A stretch of 64,000 nt of DNA from Gordonia shandongensis DSM 45094 (GTDB taxonomy: Bacteria > Actinomycetota > Actinomycetes > Mycobacteriales > Mycobacteriaceae), in assembly GCF_000423025.1 (NCBI RefSeq), contig NZ_AUHE01000018.1, positions 1-64,000 on the forward strand, read 5' to 3'. Numbering within the stretch: position 1 is the stretch's first letter; every line of letters begins with the position of its first letter. Both the position numbers and the translations under genes were made by a program. Of the stretch, positions 36,641 through 45,856 are shown piece after piece. Below the pieces are notes generated by a model, which searched no databases, was not told the origin of the DNA, and saw only the letters and a program-made list of their open reading frames with translations.

Positions 36641-36841
36641 AGTAGAACGGGCTTTGTGGGCTCTTCACGGTCAACCAGGCGATTCACTTGACATCCAGTC
36701 AGGTGCCGATCCGCGATCCCCGACGCACGGCGAACACTGACCTTCGGACGAGTGGGCGCACGGTGCCTACGGGTCGTCCCCAATGGGAACAGAGGGGAGG
36801 ACACAGGTTGACCAGCGGCGACCACCCCGGCGGCCAACCGA

Positions 36842-36847
36842 TACACT
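36842..36847 (+). promoter_or_regulatory. guaA -10 element
   Basis: TACACT lies seven bases before the GTG start at 36855, so transcription would begin at or next to the start codon. No clear -35 is seen. Confidence 0.5.
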
Positions 36848-36854
36848 GACGCCC

Positions 36855-38442
<1,588 letters not shown>

Positions 38443-38661
38443 TCACCGGCGGCGGAAGCCGCTGGCGACCAGCCCCGCGCCGACGACGAGCCCGCCGGCG
38501 ATCAGCACCCACGTCACCCCTCGGACGTCGAAGAGGAACGGTCCGTCGGCGAGGCACCACGCCGCCACCAGCAGTGTGACCAGCGCCGACAGCGCCATCA
38601 TCACCGACCGCTGACGGTCCGGCTCGCCGGTGGTGGATCGGACATCGGTGTTGTCGGTCAT
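38443..38661 (-). CDS. Small two-helix membrane protein
   Basis: The 72-residue protein has two hydrophobic segments (about 22-40 and 48-67) and a terminal SGFRRR. Its ATG at 38661 overlaps the stop of the PspC-domain gene by ATGA, so it probably acts or is expressed with it. It converges with guaA, one base apart. Confidence 0.7.
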   Translation of the reverse strand: MTDNTDVRSTTGEPDRQRSVMMALSALVTLLVAAWCLADGPFLFDVRGVTWVLIAGGLVVGAGLVASGFRRR

Positions 38662-39932
38662 CGCTTCATCTCCACGCTTCCGAGGGACAGGTCTGCCTCG
38701 ACGGTCAACGTCGGGGTCTTCGCGTCGGGATTGACGACGCCGTCCGGGCACGTCTGATCGCCGATCGTCGTCGAGCACCGCGTCCGCACGCGGATGTCGG
38801 CCGGCAGCAGGACGGTCACATCGCCGATGCCCTGCCGGATGTGCACGGTGCGGTCGCGGTCCAGATCGCGCAGGTCGCGCAGATCCAGCACGCTGGTCCC
38901 CACCGTCAACGTGTACCGCTCGCTGAGCTGCTGCGCGCTCTGCGGATGCCACGCGCGGTCGCCGACGCCGCCCGCCGGAAGCGTCGGCCGACCGTCGGCG
39001 AACAGCGTTGCGACGACAGCGATCGCGCCGACCACGATCGCCAGGGGGACCAGACCGGCCGCCCGGGCGTTGGCGGGACGCCGCTGCACGGCGTCGACGA
39101 GCATGCCGACGCCGAGGACGGCGAGAGCGAGGGCGGCGATCCGGCCGACCGAGAACCACGCGACGTCACCGGCGACGTGGGCCGCCGTGGCCGCGGTCGC
39201 GACGATCAGCGCCAACCCGGCGAACACCGGGGTCACCGGCGACCGGCGCGGCTTCGGCGGCGGCTGCCGGTCGGGTGCGCTCGGGTCGGGCAGATCCCAG
39301 GCGAAGGGTGCCGCGCCCAACGGATCCCAGGCGGGCGGGGTGTCGTCGTCGACCGCCGGCCCGGAGTACGGCATCGCCGGATCATCGGCGCCCGGCGCCC
39401 CACCGGCGCCGGCGGCCGCGGGATGGGGCGCCGTCGGTGCGTCCGCGGCGGCGTCCGCAGCGGCCGGGGACCGCGCATCCCGGAGTTGATCGGCACTGGT
39501 CCCGGCCGGCGCCTGCGGCGTCCGCTGATACAGCAGCCACCACCCGGCGAGCATCAACACGATGCCGAGCATCGCACTGCTGCCCCAGAACGGCGACGAT
39601 GAGCCCATGTTGCCGAGTGCGACCGCCGCGACGACCGCCGCGGCGATCCAATACCAGGCGATCTCGTGGGGCCCGGTGACGTGCGGTCGAGGTCGCGGGG
39701 CGCGACGTCGCGGGGCCGCCTCGTCGTCGGCGGGCATCACCACCAGCCCCGCGATGTAGAGGATGACGCCGCTGCCGCCGAAGATCGCGGCGACGACGAA
39801 CGCGACCTTCACCAGGGTGGCGTCGACGCGGTATCGCCGCGCGATACCGGCGCAGACGCCGCCGATCGAGTTGCCGTGCCGTCGGCGGACGGGTCTGGTG
39901 TTCCAGAGATCGGTCAGCGCTGTGGTGTCCAT
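38658..39932 (-). CDS. PspC-domain membrane protein with LiaF-like C-terminus
   Basis: The 424-residue protein has an N-terminal PspC domain (RRRHGNSIGGVCAGIARRYRV and a following helix, about 18-70), then further helices (about 95-140). A Pro/Ala-rich linker (about 150-235), more helices (about 240-325) and a C-terminal beta-rich domain follow (LTVGTSVLDLRDL, VHIRQGIGDVTVLLPAD), resembling the adhesin-like LiaF/DUF4097 region. Such proteins regulate envelope-stress kinases. It is divergent from a PspC histidine kinase. ATG 39944 is an alternative start. Confidence 0.82.
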   Translation of the reverse strand: MDTTALTDLWNTRPVRRRHGNSIGGVCAGIARRYRVDATLVKVAFVVAAIFGGSGVILYIAGLVVMPADDEAAPRRRAPRPRPHVTGPHEIAWYWIAAAVVAAVALGNMGSSSPFWGSSAMLGIVLMLAGWWLLYQRTPQAPAGTSADQLRDARSPAAADAAADAPTAPHPAAAGAGGAPGADDPAMPYSGPAVDDDTPPAWDPLGAAPFAWDLPDPSAPDRQPPPKPRRSPVTPVFAGLALIVATAATAAHVAGDVAWFSVGRIAALALAVLGVGMLVDAVQRRPANARAAGLVPLAIVVGAIAVVATLFADGRPTLPAGGVGDRAWHPQSAQQLSERYTLTVGTSVLDLRDLRDLDRDRTVHIRQGIGDVTVLLPADIRVRTRCSTTIGDQTCPDGVVNPDAKTPTLTVEADLSLGSVEMKR

Positions 39933-40031
39933 GCCATCGATCATGGCGCGCCGTCGGCGCCGAGAGATCGGGTATGACCCTGAGTTCCTCCCTGATGTGC
40001 CGGCCACCGGTTTCGTGCCACTATCGAAGCG

Positions 40032-41369
40032 ATGACAACCGCGCCCGAACTCCACAGCCCCGACCGCCTGCACCGACGCAGCGGCGGCAAGGTCATCGCG
40101 GGCGTCTGCGGCGGGGTCGCCGACCATCTCGGCGTCGACGTCTTCCGCGTGCGGGTGGTCTTCGTCGTCCTGGCCGCCCTCGCCGGAGCGGGCGTCGCCG
40201 CCTACGGAATGCTGTGGTTCTTCTGCCCGACCGGCGACGACGCGCAGCGGCCGTCGCCGCGCGAGCGGCGGCAGGCCCAGGGGCTGATCGTGCTGGGCGT
40301 GATCGCCCTGCTGGCCAACGGACTCGTCGCCTCGAGTGCTCCGGGATCGTCGCTGCTGGCCCTGATCGTGGTGCTCGGCGGCGCCGCGCTGGTGTGGCGC
40401 GAGGTCGACGTGACCGGCGCGGCGGGCGGCGGCCTGGTCACCTGGTTGCGGCTGGCGGCCGGCGCGACCCTCGTCGTCGGCGGACTGATCGTCCTCGTCG
40501 CCGCGCCCGACGCCGCACTCGCCGGGATGAACCCGACCCTGTTGGCGGTGTTCGGCACCCTCGCCGGTGTGGTCCTGCTGACCGTGCCCCTGTGGATGCG
40601 GATGTGGCGGACCCTCAACGCCGAGCGCGCCGCCCGCATCCGCAACGAGGAACGCGAGGAGATCGCCTCGCACCTGCACGACTCGGTCCTCCAGACCCTG
40701 GCGCTCATCCAGAAGCGGTCGGCGCAGCCCGACGTCGTCGCCCGGTTGGCCCGGCGCCAGGAGCGTGAACTGCGCCAATGGCTCTTCGGGGAGGGGGCGG
40801 GTCGCCGCGAGTCGCTGGCCTCCGCCGTCGCCGCCGTCGCCGCCGAAGTCGAGGATGCCTACGGTGTGGAGGTCGAGACCGTCACCGTCGGCGACGTGAG
40901 TCCCGACGAGGTGCGCGACGAGCAGATCGCGCGCGGACTCCAAGCCCTGATCGCAGCCGTCCGCGAGGCGATCGTCAACGCAGTCAAACATTCCGAGGCC
41001 GACCGGGTCGACGTCTACTGCGAGGTGGACGCCGAGCGGATCGAGGCGTTCGTCCGCGACCGCGGCATCGGCTTCCGCCTCGACGACGTCGCCGACGACC
41101 GTCAGGGCATCGCGAAGTCGATCACGGCCCGGATGGAACGGGTCGGCGGCGCGGCGCGCATCGACTCGACGCCGGGGCGGGGCACCAACGTGGCGGTGAC
41201 GCTGCCGCGTGCCCGGACCGAGCAGACGGTGCCGGAGACCGATCACCAAGAGGAACAGGAGTGCAGCAGGGATGACGTACCGCGTTTTCCTCGTCGACGA
41301 TCACGGGGTGTTTCGTTCGGGCGTGCGGGCCGAACTCGCGTCCGAGGGCGATCTGGACGTGGTGGGTGA
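40032..41369 (+). CDS. PspC-domain sensor histidine kinase
   Basis: The 445-residue kinase starts with a PspC domain (RRSGGKVIAGVCGGVADHLG) and has several helices to about residue 195. The dimerisation helix carries the phospho-His in SHLHDSVLQTLALIQKRS. The ATPase domain has EAIVNAVKHSEAD (N box) and DRGIGF. The last 30 residues are Arg-rich, low in complexity and lie over the start of the next gene, a 98-base overlap. That suggests the true end was earlier or a frameshift exists. It pairs with the downstream LuxR-type regulator. Confidence 0.85.
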   Translation: MTTAPELHSPDRLHRRSGGKVIAGVCGGVADHLGVDVFRVRVVFVVLAALAGAGVAAYGMLWFFCPTGDDAQRPSPRERRQAQGLIVLGVIALLANGLVASSAPGSSLLALIVVLGGAALVWREVDVTGAAGGGLVTWLRLAAGATLVVGGLIVLVAAPDAALAGMNPTLLAVFGTLAGVVLLTVPLWMRMWRTLNAERAARIRNEEREEIASHLHDSVLQTLALIQKRSAQPDVVARLARRQERELRQWLFGEGAGRRESLASAVAAVAAEVEDAYGVEVETVTVGDVSPDEVRDEQIARGLQALIAAVREAIVNAVKHSEADRVDVYCEVDAERIEAFVRDRGIGFRLDDVADDRQGIAKSITARMERVGGAARIDSTPGRGTNVAVTLPRARTEQTVPETDHQEEQECSRDDVPRFPRRRSRGVSFGRAGRTRVRGRSGRGG

Positions 41370-41928
41370 CGCCGGCACCGTGGCCGAGGCGACGGCGCAG
41401 ATCGCGGACCTGCGCCCCGACGTGGTGCTGCTCGACGTCCACATGCCCGGCGGCGGCGGGGTCGCGGTCTTGCGCGGGGTCACCGACGCCCTCGGATCGG
41501 ATGCGCCGGTGTTCCTCGCGTTGAGCGTGTCGGATGCGGCCACCGACGTGATCGCGACCATCCGGGCGGGGGCGCGCGGATACGTCACCAAGACGATCGA
41601 CGGCGCCGACCTCGCCGACGCCGTCCGCCGGGTGGCCGAGGGCGACGCCGTGTTCAGTCCGCGGCTGGCGGGTTTCGTGCTCGACTCGTTCACCGGGAAG
41701 TCGCCGGCACCCGAACCGCAGCTCGATCCCGAACTCGACTCGCTGACGCGCCGCGAGATGGAGGTGCTGCGACTGCTGGCCCGCGGCTACACCTATCGGG
41801 AGATCGCCGAGGAGCTGTTCATCTCGGTGAAGACGGTCGAGACGCACGCATCGAATGTGCTGCGCAAGACCCAGCAGTCCAACCGGAACGCACTGACCCG
41901 CTGGGCCGTCAACCGGCAGATCGGCTGA
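41272..41928 (+). CDS. NarL/LuxR-family response regulator
   Basis: The 218-residue protein has a receiver domain (VFLVDDHGVFRSGV, phospho-Asp in VVLLDVHMPGG, Lys in GYVTKTI) and a C-terminal LuxR helix-turn-helix (LTRREMEVLRLLARGYTYRE and ISVKTVETHASNVLRKT). ATG 41272 starts the conserved receiver strand and follows AGGAG. It completes a two-component system with the PspC kinase. The divergent PspC protein is the likely third partner or target. Confidence 0.92.
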   Translation: MTYRVFLVDDHGVFRSGVRAELASEGDLDVVGDAGTVAEATAQIADLRPDVVLLDVHMPGGGGVAVLRGVTDALGSDAPVFLALSVSDAATDVIATIRAGARGYVTKTIDGADLADAVRRVAEGDAVFSPRLAGFVLDSFTGKSPAPEPQLDPELDSLTRREMEVLRLLARGYTYREIAEELFISVKTVETHASNVLRKTQQSNRNALTRWAVNRQIG

Positions 41929-41994
41929 CCGGGAGCCTCCGGTCGCGAAGGTCGGCGTCCCGACGGGTCCGCGCGCCGGTCGGCCGGACGGCGG

Positions 41995-43251
41995 TCAGCC
42001 GAGCAGCACGATGAAGATCGCCACCACGGCGGTCAGCAGGACGAAGACGGCGAAGATCGCCGCGGCCAAGGCGCCGTTCCCGGCGGATCGCTGCGGGGGA
42101 GGCGCCGCCGGGTACGCGCCGGGGTACGTCCCGGGCTGTGACGGATAGCCGCTCGGCGGGGACGGATAGCCGCTCGGCTGCGACGGGTAGGGGGCCTGCT
42201 CCGGGTAGGGGGCCTGCTCCGGCGGAGCGAAGTACCCGCTGTGGGCGACCCGCGTCGCCGGACGCGGCGGGGGCGTGGCGTGCGCGGTCGGCGAGTACGA
42301 CGCACTCGAGCCGACGGCGCCGGCGTCCGCGGGCGGAACCGTGCGTGCGCTCAGCCCGGTGGGGACGAGTCCGGTCAGGACGTTCTCGGCGCCGCCGAGC
42401 GTGCCCGCGGCGAACTGGGTCAGCAGATCGCGGGCATGCGCCATGGTCGGACGATTCTGCGGGCTGGGCTCGAGCAGCTGCAGGAGGACGGGGGCGAGTG
42501 CGCCGGCACGGGTGGGCGGAGCGATCTGGGCGAGCGCCACCCGATGCATCGTCGCGATGTAGTTGTCGTCGCCGCCGAACGGCGGCCGCCCCTCGATCAT
42601 CGTGTAGAGGGTGGAGCCGAGGGAGAAGACGTCGGACGCCTCGGTCGGCTCCTCGCCGCGAGCCACCTCGGGCGCGAAGTAGGCGGGGGTCCCGGTGACG
42701 ATGCCGGTCTGGGTGATCGAGACGTCGCCCTTGGCGCGGGAGATCCCGAAGTCGGTGATCTTCACCAGGCCCGCGTTGCGGGCACCGGTGGTGATGAGGA
42801 TGTTCGCGGGTTTGATGTCGCGGTGGATGATCCCGGCGCCGTGCGCCTCGCTGATGGCGTCGGCCACCTGCGCGCAGATCTGCGCGGCCTCCACCGGAGC
42901 GACGACCCCCTCGTCGGTGAGGACGTCGGCCACGCTGCGGCTGGGCACGTACTCCATGACCAGCCACGGCTCGTCACGATCGAGAGCGACATCGTGCATG
43001 GCGACGGCGTTCCGGTGCGAGAGTCGCGCGGCGAGGCGCCCCTCGCGCAGGGCGCGGGCGCGGGAGGTCTCGGCGGTGCTCTCATCCATGCCACTGGTGG
43101 TGAGGACCTGCTTGACGGCCACCTCGCGGTCGAGCAGCTGGTCGTGGGAGAGCCAGACCGCCCCCATGCCGCCGCGACCGATGCGACGGATCAGACGGTA
43201 GCGCCCGGCGACCAGGTAGGACGGTCCGGGCGCGGCGGGGGAGGAACTCAT
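41995..43251 (-). CDS. Membrane Ser/Thr protein kinase without PASTA domains
   Basis: The 418-residue protein has a complete Hanks-type kinase domain: glycine loop IGRGGMGAVWLSHD, Lys in VAVKQV, HRDIKPANILI, DFGISRAKGD and FAPEVARGEE. A Pro/Tyr/Ser-rich linker follows (repeats of YPSQPSG type, about 345-385) and a single C-terminal transmembrane helix (AAAIFAVFVLLTAVVAIFIVLL). No outer sensor domain follows, so it is tail-anchored. ATG 43251 follows the only fitting N-terminus. Confidence 0.9.
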   Translation of the reverse strand: MSSSPAAPGPSYLVAGRYRLIRRIGRGGMGAVWLSHDQLLDREVAVKQVLTTSGMDESTAETSRARALREGRLAARLSHRNAVAMHDVALDRDEPWLVMEYVPSRSVADVLTDEGVVAPVEAAQICAQVADAISEAHGAGIIHRDIKPANILITTGARNAGLVKITDFGISRAKGDVSITQTGIVTGTPAYFAPEVARGEEPTEASDVFSLGSTLYTMIEGRPPFGGDDNYIATMHRVALAQIAPPTRAGALAPVLLQLLEPSPQNRPTMAHARDLLTQFAAGTLGGAENVLTGLVPTGLSARTVPPADAGAVGSSASYSPTAHATPPPRPATRVAHSGYFAPPEQAPYPEQAPYPSQPSGYPSPPSGYPSQPGTYPGAYPAAPPPQRSAGNGALAAAIFAVFVLLTAVVAIFIVLLG

Positions 43252-43321
43252 GCCCCGATGATATAGGCGCCGCTGATGCGGGCGGGGGCACCCTTGACGC
43301 AATGGTCGCACATGTGTTCGG

Positions 43322-44305
43322 ATGAAGCGCATGACGGCGATGCCCGAACTGGTGTACGGGGACACGATGAGATCCGTCATCCTCGATGAGGCGCCGGGGG
43401 TGCGGATCCACGAGGTGCTGGCCTCCGGTGTGGTGGAGTCGGTGACGAGCGACCGGCGGCACCCGCATTCGTTCGCGGCGGCGGCCATTCGCCGCGCGGG
43501 CGACGTGGTCCAGGTGCGGCTCAATGCGCCGGCGGTGCTGCGCCGGGAGGTCCGGCGGCGGTCATGGCGTCGGGAGACCGTGGTGTTCGGTGCGGACGAC
43601 GACCCCTACCAGGGCGCCGAAGAGCACTATCGACTGATGCCGCAGATGCTGTCGGTGCTGGCCGAGGCGCACACCCCGGTCGCGATCTACACGTCGTCGC
43701 ACCTGGTGACCAGGGACGTCGCGCTGCTGCGGCTCATCAGCCACGTGGTCCCGGTGACGATCACGGTCGTGATCGGGGCGCTCGATGCGGAGATCTCCCG
43801 ACGGATCGACCCCGGGGCGGCGACGCCGTCGGCCCGGCTGGACGCGATCGGGCGACTCGCGTCCGCGGGGTTGGCGCCGCGGGCGCAGATCGCACCGCTG
43901 GCGCCGTTCCTCGCCGACGACACCGATCGGCTCGACGAACTGCTCGCCGCGCTCGCGGCGGCCGGCGCGACGGGCGTGTCGGTGGCGCCGCTGCGACTCG
44001 ACGGTGCCGCGGGGGCGGAGTTCCTGTCGTGGGTGGCCGATGCGCACCCGGCCCTCCTGCGGCGCTACCGGTCGCTGTACGGGCGACGCGACTTCGTCTC
44101 CGCCGAATACTCGGCGGCATTGCGGGCGCGGATGGCCCCGCTGGTGGAACGGCACGGTCTGGGCAGCCGCTCGCCGGCCGGGGAGCCCAGAACCGGGGAG
44201 TCCAGAACCGGGGAGCCCAGAACCGGGGATGCTCGGGGCGTCGCGAAGCCGAACGCGGGGGATTGTGAACGGCAGTCTGCGGAGGCGACGCTGACGCTGT
44301 TCTGA
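43322..44305 (+). CDS. SPL/Rv2578c-type radical SAM homologue lacking the cluster cysteines
   Basis: The 327-residue protein follows the actinobacterial Rv2578c radical SAM family: NAPAVLRREVRRRSWRRETV, ADDDPYQGAEEHYRLMPQML, IDPGAATPSARLDAIGRLAS, AAAGATGVSVAPLRLDGAAG and HPALLRRYRSLYGRR. Where the family carries its Cys-x3-Cys-x2-Cys motif, this protein has ESVTSDRRHPHSFAAAAIRR with no cysteine, so it cannot bind the [4Fe-4S] cluster in the usual way. The C-terminal tail is extended by a 15-bp repeat (GEPRTGESRTG). Possibly a pseudoenzyme. Start is uncertain among three nearby ATGs. Confidence 0.7.
   Translation: MKRMTAMPELVYGDTMRSVILDEAPGVRIHEVLASGVVESVTSDRRHPHSFAAAAIRRAGDVVQVRLNAPAVLRREVRRRSWRRETVVFGADDDPYQGAEEHYRLMPQMLSVLAEAHTPVAIYTSSHLVTRDVALLRLISHVVPVTITVVIGALDAEISRRIDPGAATPSARLDAIGRLASAGLAPRAQIAPLAPFLADDTDRLDELLAALAAAGATGVSVAPLRLDGAAGAEFLSWVADAHPALLRRYRSLYGRRDFVSAEYSAALRARMAPLVERHGLGSRSPAGEPRTGESRTGEPRTGDARGVAKPNAGDCERQSAEATLTLF
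44178..44222. repeat. Three 15-bp tandem repeats in a coding tail
   Basis: Units CCGGGGAGCCCAGAA, CCGGGGAGTCCAGAA and CCGGGGAGCCCAGAA encode GEPRTGESRTGEPRTG-type residues. Confidence 0.88.
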
Positions 44306-44309
44306 GCGC

Positions 44310-44369
44310 CGGGAGCTGCTGTGTCGGGAGCTTCTGTGTCGGGAGCTGCTGTGTCAGGAGCTTCCGGGC
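44310..44369. repeat. Four 15-bp tandem repeats between convergent genes
   Basis: CGGGAGCTGCTGTGT with close variants starts at 44310, 44325, 44340 and 44355. The array runs into the last codons of the minus-strand membrane protein gene, and that gene's stop lies within it. Confidence 0.88.
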
Positions 44370-44842
44370 CCCGAGAGTTCCCGGTAGAGCCCGACGCAGA
44401 GGGCGCCGAGGAGGAGCAGGATCACGATCAGGCCTCCCAGGATCGGCTTGCTGACGGCCACGTCGTCGGGGAGCTGGTAGGCGGTGACGAAATCACCGAG
44501 ATACCAGGAGGGGTGAATCCAGATCGCGAGCGGGACGGCGACGGCCGCAATCGATGCCGCGGCACCCGTCCCGACGAGCGCGCCGGCGAAGGGCCGCACC
44601 GCCGGGGACGGGGCGAGTGCGGCGAGGGCGCCGAGGATCGCGACCGCCGCGACGGCGACGATGAGCCAACCGCGCCCCGCCGGGGCGGCGTCCACGGCGC
44701 CGCCCGCGCCCTGGCTCATGCCCAGACCGTTCCAGGAGACGTCGAAACCCAGGGTGCGGAGGCTGATCCACGGCAGCGCCGTGACCGCGATCGCGGTGGC
44801 GGCGCTGATGATGACGGCGAACGGGAGTACGCGAGTCTGCAT
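44354..44842 (-). CDS. Hypothetical four-helix membrane protein
   Basis: The 162-residue protein has four predicted helices (about 5-25, 58-78, 85-108 and 132-155), with a short outer loop after the first (SLRTLGFDVSWNGLGMSQG). No catalytic motif is visible. It has the size and layout of small actinobacterial tryptophan-associated-type membrane proteins, but I cannot assign a family. The upstream region contains a six-unit repeat and the SOS promoter of imuA'. Confidence 0.65.
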   Translation of the reverse strand: MQTRVLPFAVIISAATAIAVTALPWISLRTLGFDVSWNGLGMSQGAGGAVDAAPAGRGWLIVAVAAVAILGALAALAPSPAVRPFAGALVGTGAAASIAAVAVPLAIWIHPSWYLGDFVTAYQLPDDVAVSKPILGGLIVILLLLGALCVGLYRELSGPGSS

Positions 44843-44861
44843 GACTCGAATGTAGTGCCCC

Positions 44862-44951
44862 GACTGTTGTCTTCCCGACTGTTGTCTTCCCGCCCGTTGT
44901 CTTCCCGCTCGCTGTTTCCCTTCTCGCTGTTTCCCTTCTCGCTGTTTCATT
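44862..44951. repeat. Six 15-bp tandem repeats upstream of the SOS promoter
   Basis: Two exact GACTGTTGTCTTCCC units, a GCCCGTTGTCTTCCC unit and three diverged TCTCGCTGTTTCCCT-type units run head to tail, ending about 28 bases before the LexA box. Confidence 0.9.
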
Positions 44952-44973
44952 GACTCCTGTCGGTGGCGACTCC

Positions 44974-44994
44974 TATCATCGAACATGAGTTCGA
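44974..44994 (+). promoter_or_regulatory. LexA (SOS) box and -10 of the imuA'-imuB operon
   Basis: TCGAACATGAGTTCGA (44979-44994) is a perfect mycobacterial-type SOS box, TCGAAC-N4-GTTCGA. A -10-like TATCAT (44974-44979) overlaps its left edge. LexA binding would block transcription until DNA damage. Confidence 0.92.
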
Positions 44995-45073
44995 CTACCG
45001 GTATCTTCCCTGCCGGGTCGGGCGCGATTGATCCATCCCGGGCGAGACGTCCGGTTCGACGAGGGGAAGCGTC

Positions 45074-45856
45074 ATGAGTGCAGAGTCGGGTGATCGGACG
45101 CCCGAGATCGAGGAGCTTCGTCGCCGTCTGCATCGGATGTCGGGCGGTCCGGTGCAGATGGAACAGGGACGACCCGCACCGCACCGCACCGGAAGGGATG
45201 AATCCGGACGGGATCGGGTGTCGACCGTGCCGGTCCCGAGGGCGCTGGCCGATCTGTTCCCCCGCGGAGGTCTGCCGCGGGGGTCGGTGACGGCGATGTC
45301 GGGGGCGTCGGTGATCCCGATGTCGATCATCGCCGAGGCGAGCGCACGCGGTGCGACGGTGGCGCTGGTGGGACTGCCCCGACTGAATCTGGCCGCAGCC
45401 GCCGAACTGGGTGCCGACCTGACGCGGATCGCGGTGGTCGCCGATCCGGGAGCCGATCGATTCGAGACGGCCGCGGTGCTCCTCGACGGCATCGACCTGG
45501 TGGTGCTGGGGTTCGAGGGGCGGTCGGGCCCGGTGACGGCGTCGGTTCCGCCGTCGCGCGCCAGAGTGCTGGCCGGCCGTGCGCGGAAGCAGGCGTCGAC
45601 GCTGATGGTGCTCGGCGACTGGCCGGGCGGCGCGGCGCGAGTGCGCGGCGACGTCGTGACCTACCGGCACCTGCCGGTGCGTCGGAGCGGATACGGGCGC
45701 ATCGGCGGATTCCAGGTGGCCGTGGAGGTGCGGGCGCCGGGGGCGCGCCCGGTGCTGGGGACCGTCGACCTGGTCACTCCCGGATGGGGGGAGGCGGAGA
45801 CGATGCGTCTGGACCGGATCGAACCGGTCCGGACCACTCTGGAGGTGGCGAATTGA
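45074..45856 (+). CDS. imuA: ImuA', mutasome accessory protein
   Basis: The 260-residue protein is RecA-like in fold (GGLPRGSVTAMSGASVIPMS, VALVGLPRLNLAAAAELGAD), but the P-loop is not intact, matching ImuA' (Rv3395c). ImuA' joins ImuB and DnaE2 in damage-induced mutagenesis. ATG 45074 follows GAGGGGAAG. The stop overlaps the imuB TTG start. Control comes from the LexA box 80 bases upstream. Confidence 0.88.
   Translation: MSAESGDRTPEIEELRRRLHRMSGGPVQMEQGRPAPHRTGRDESGRDRVSTVPVPRALADLFPRGGLPRGSVTAMSGASVIPMSIIAEASARGATVALVGLPRLNLAAAAELGADLTRIAVVADPGADRFETAAVLLDGIDLVVLGFEGRSGPVTASVPPSRARVLAGRARKQASTLMVLGDWPGGAARVRGDVVTYRHLPVRRSGYGRIGGFQVAVEVRAPGARPVLGTVDLVTPGWGEAETMRLDRIEPVRTTLEVAN

Noticed and set aside
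44321..44953. 210-codon plus-strand frame opposite the four-helix membrane protein
   Set aside because: Built largely of repeat DNA and charged low-complexity residues; the minus strand encodes a coherent membrane protein.
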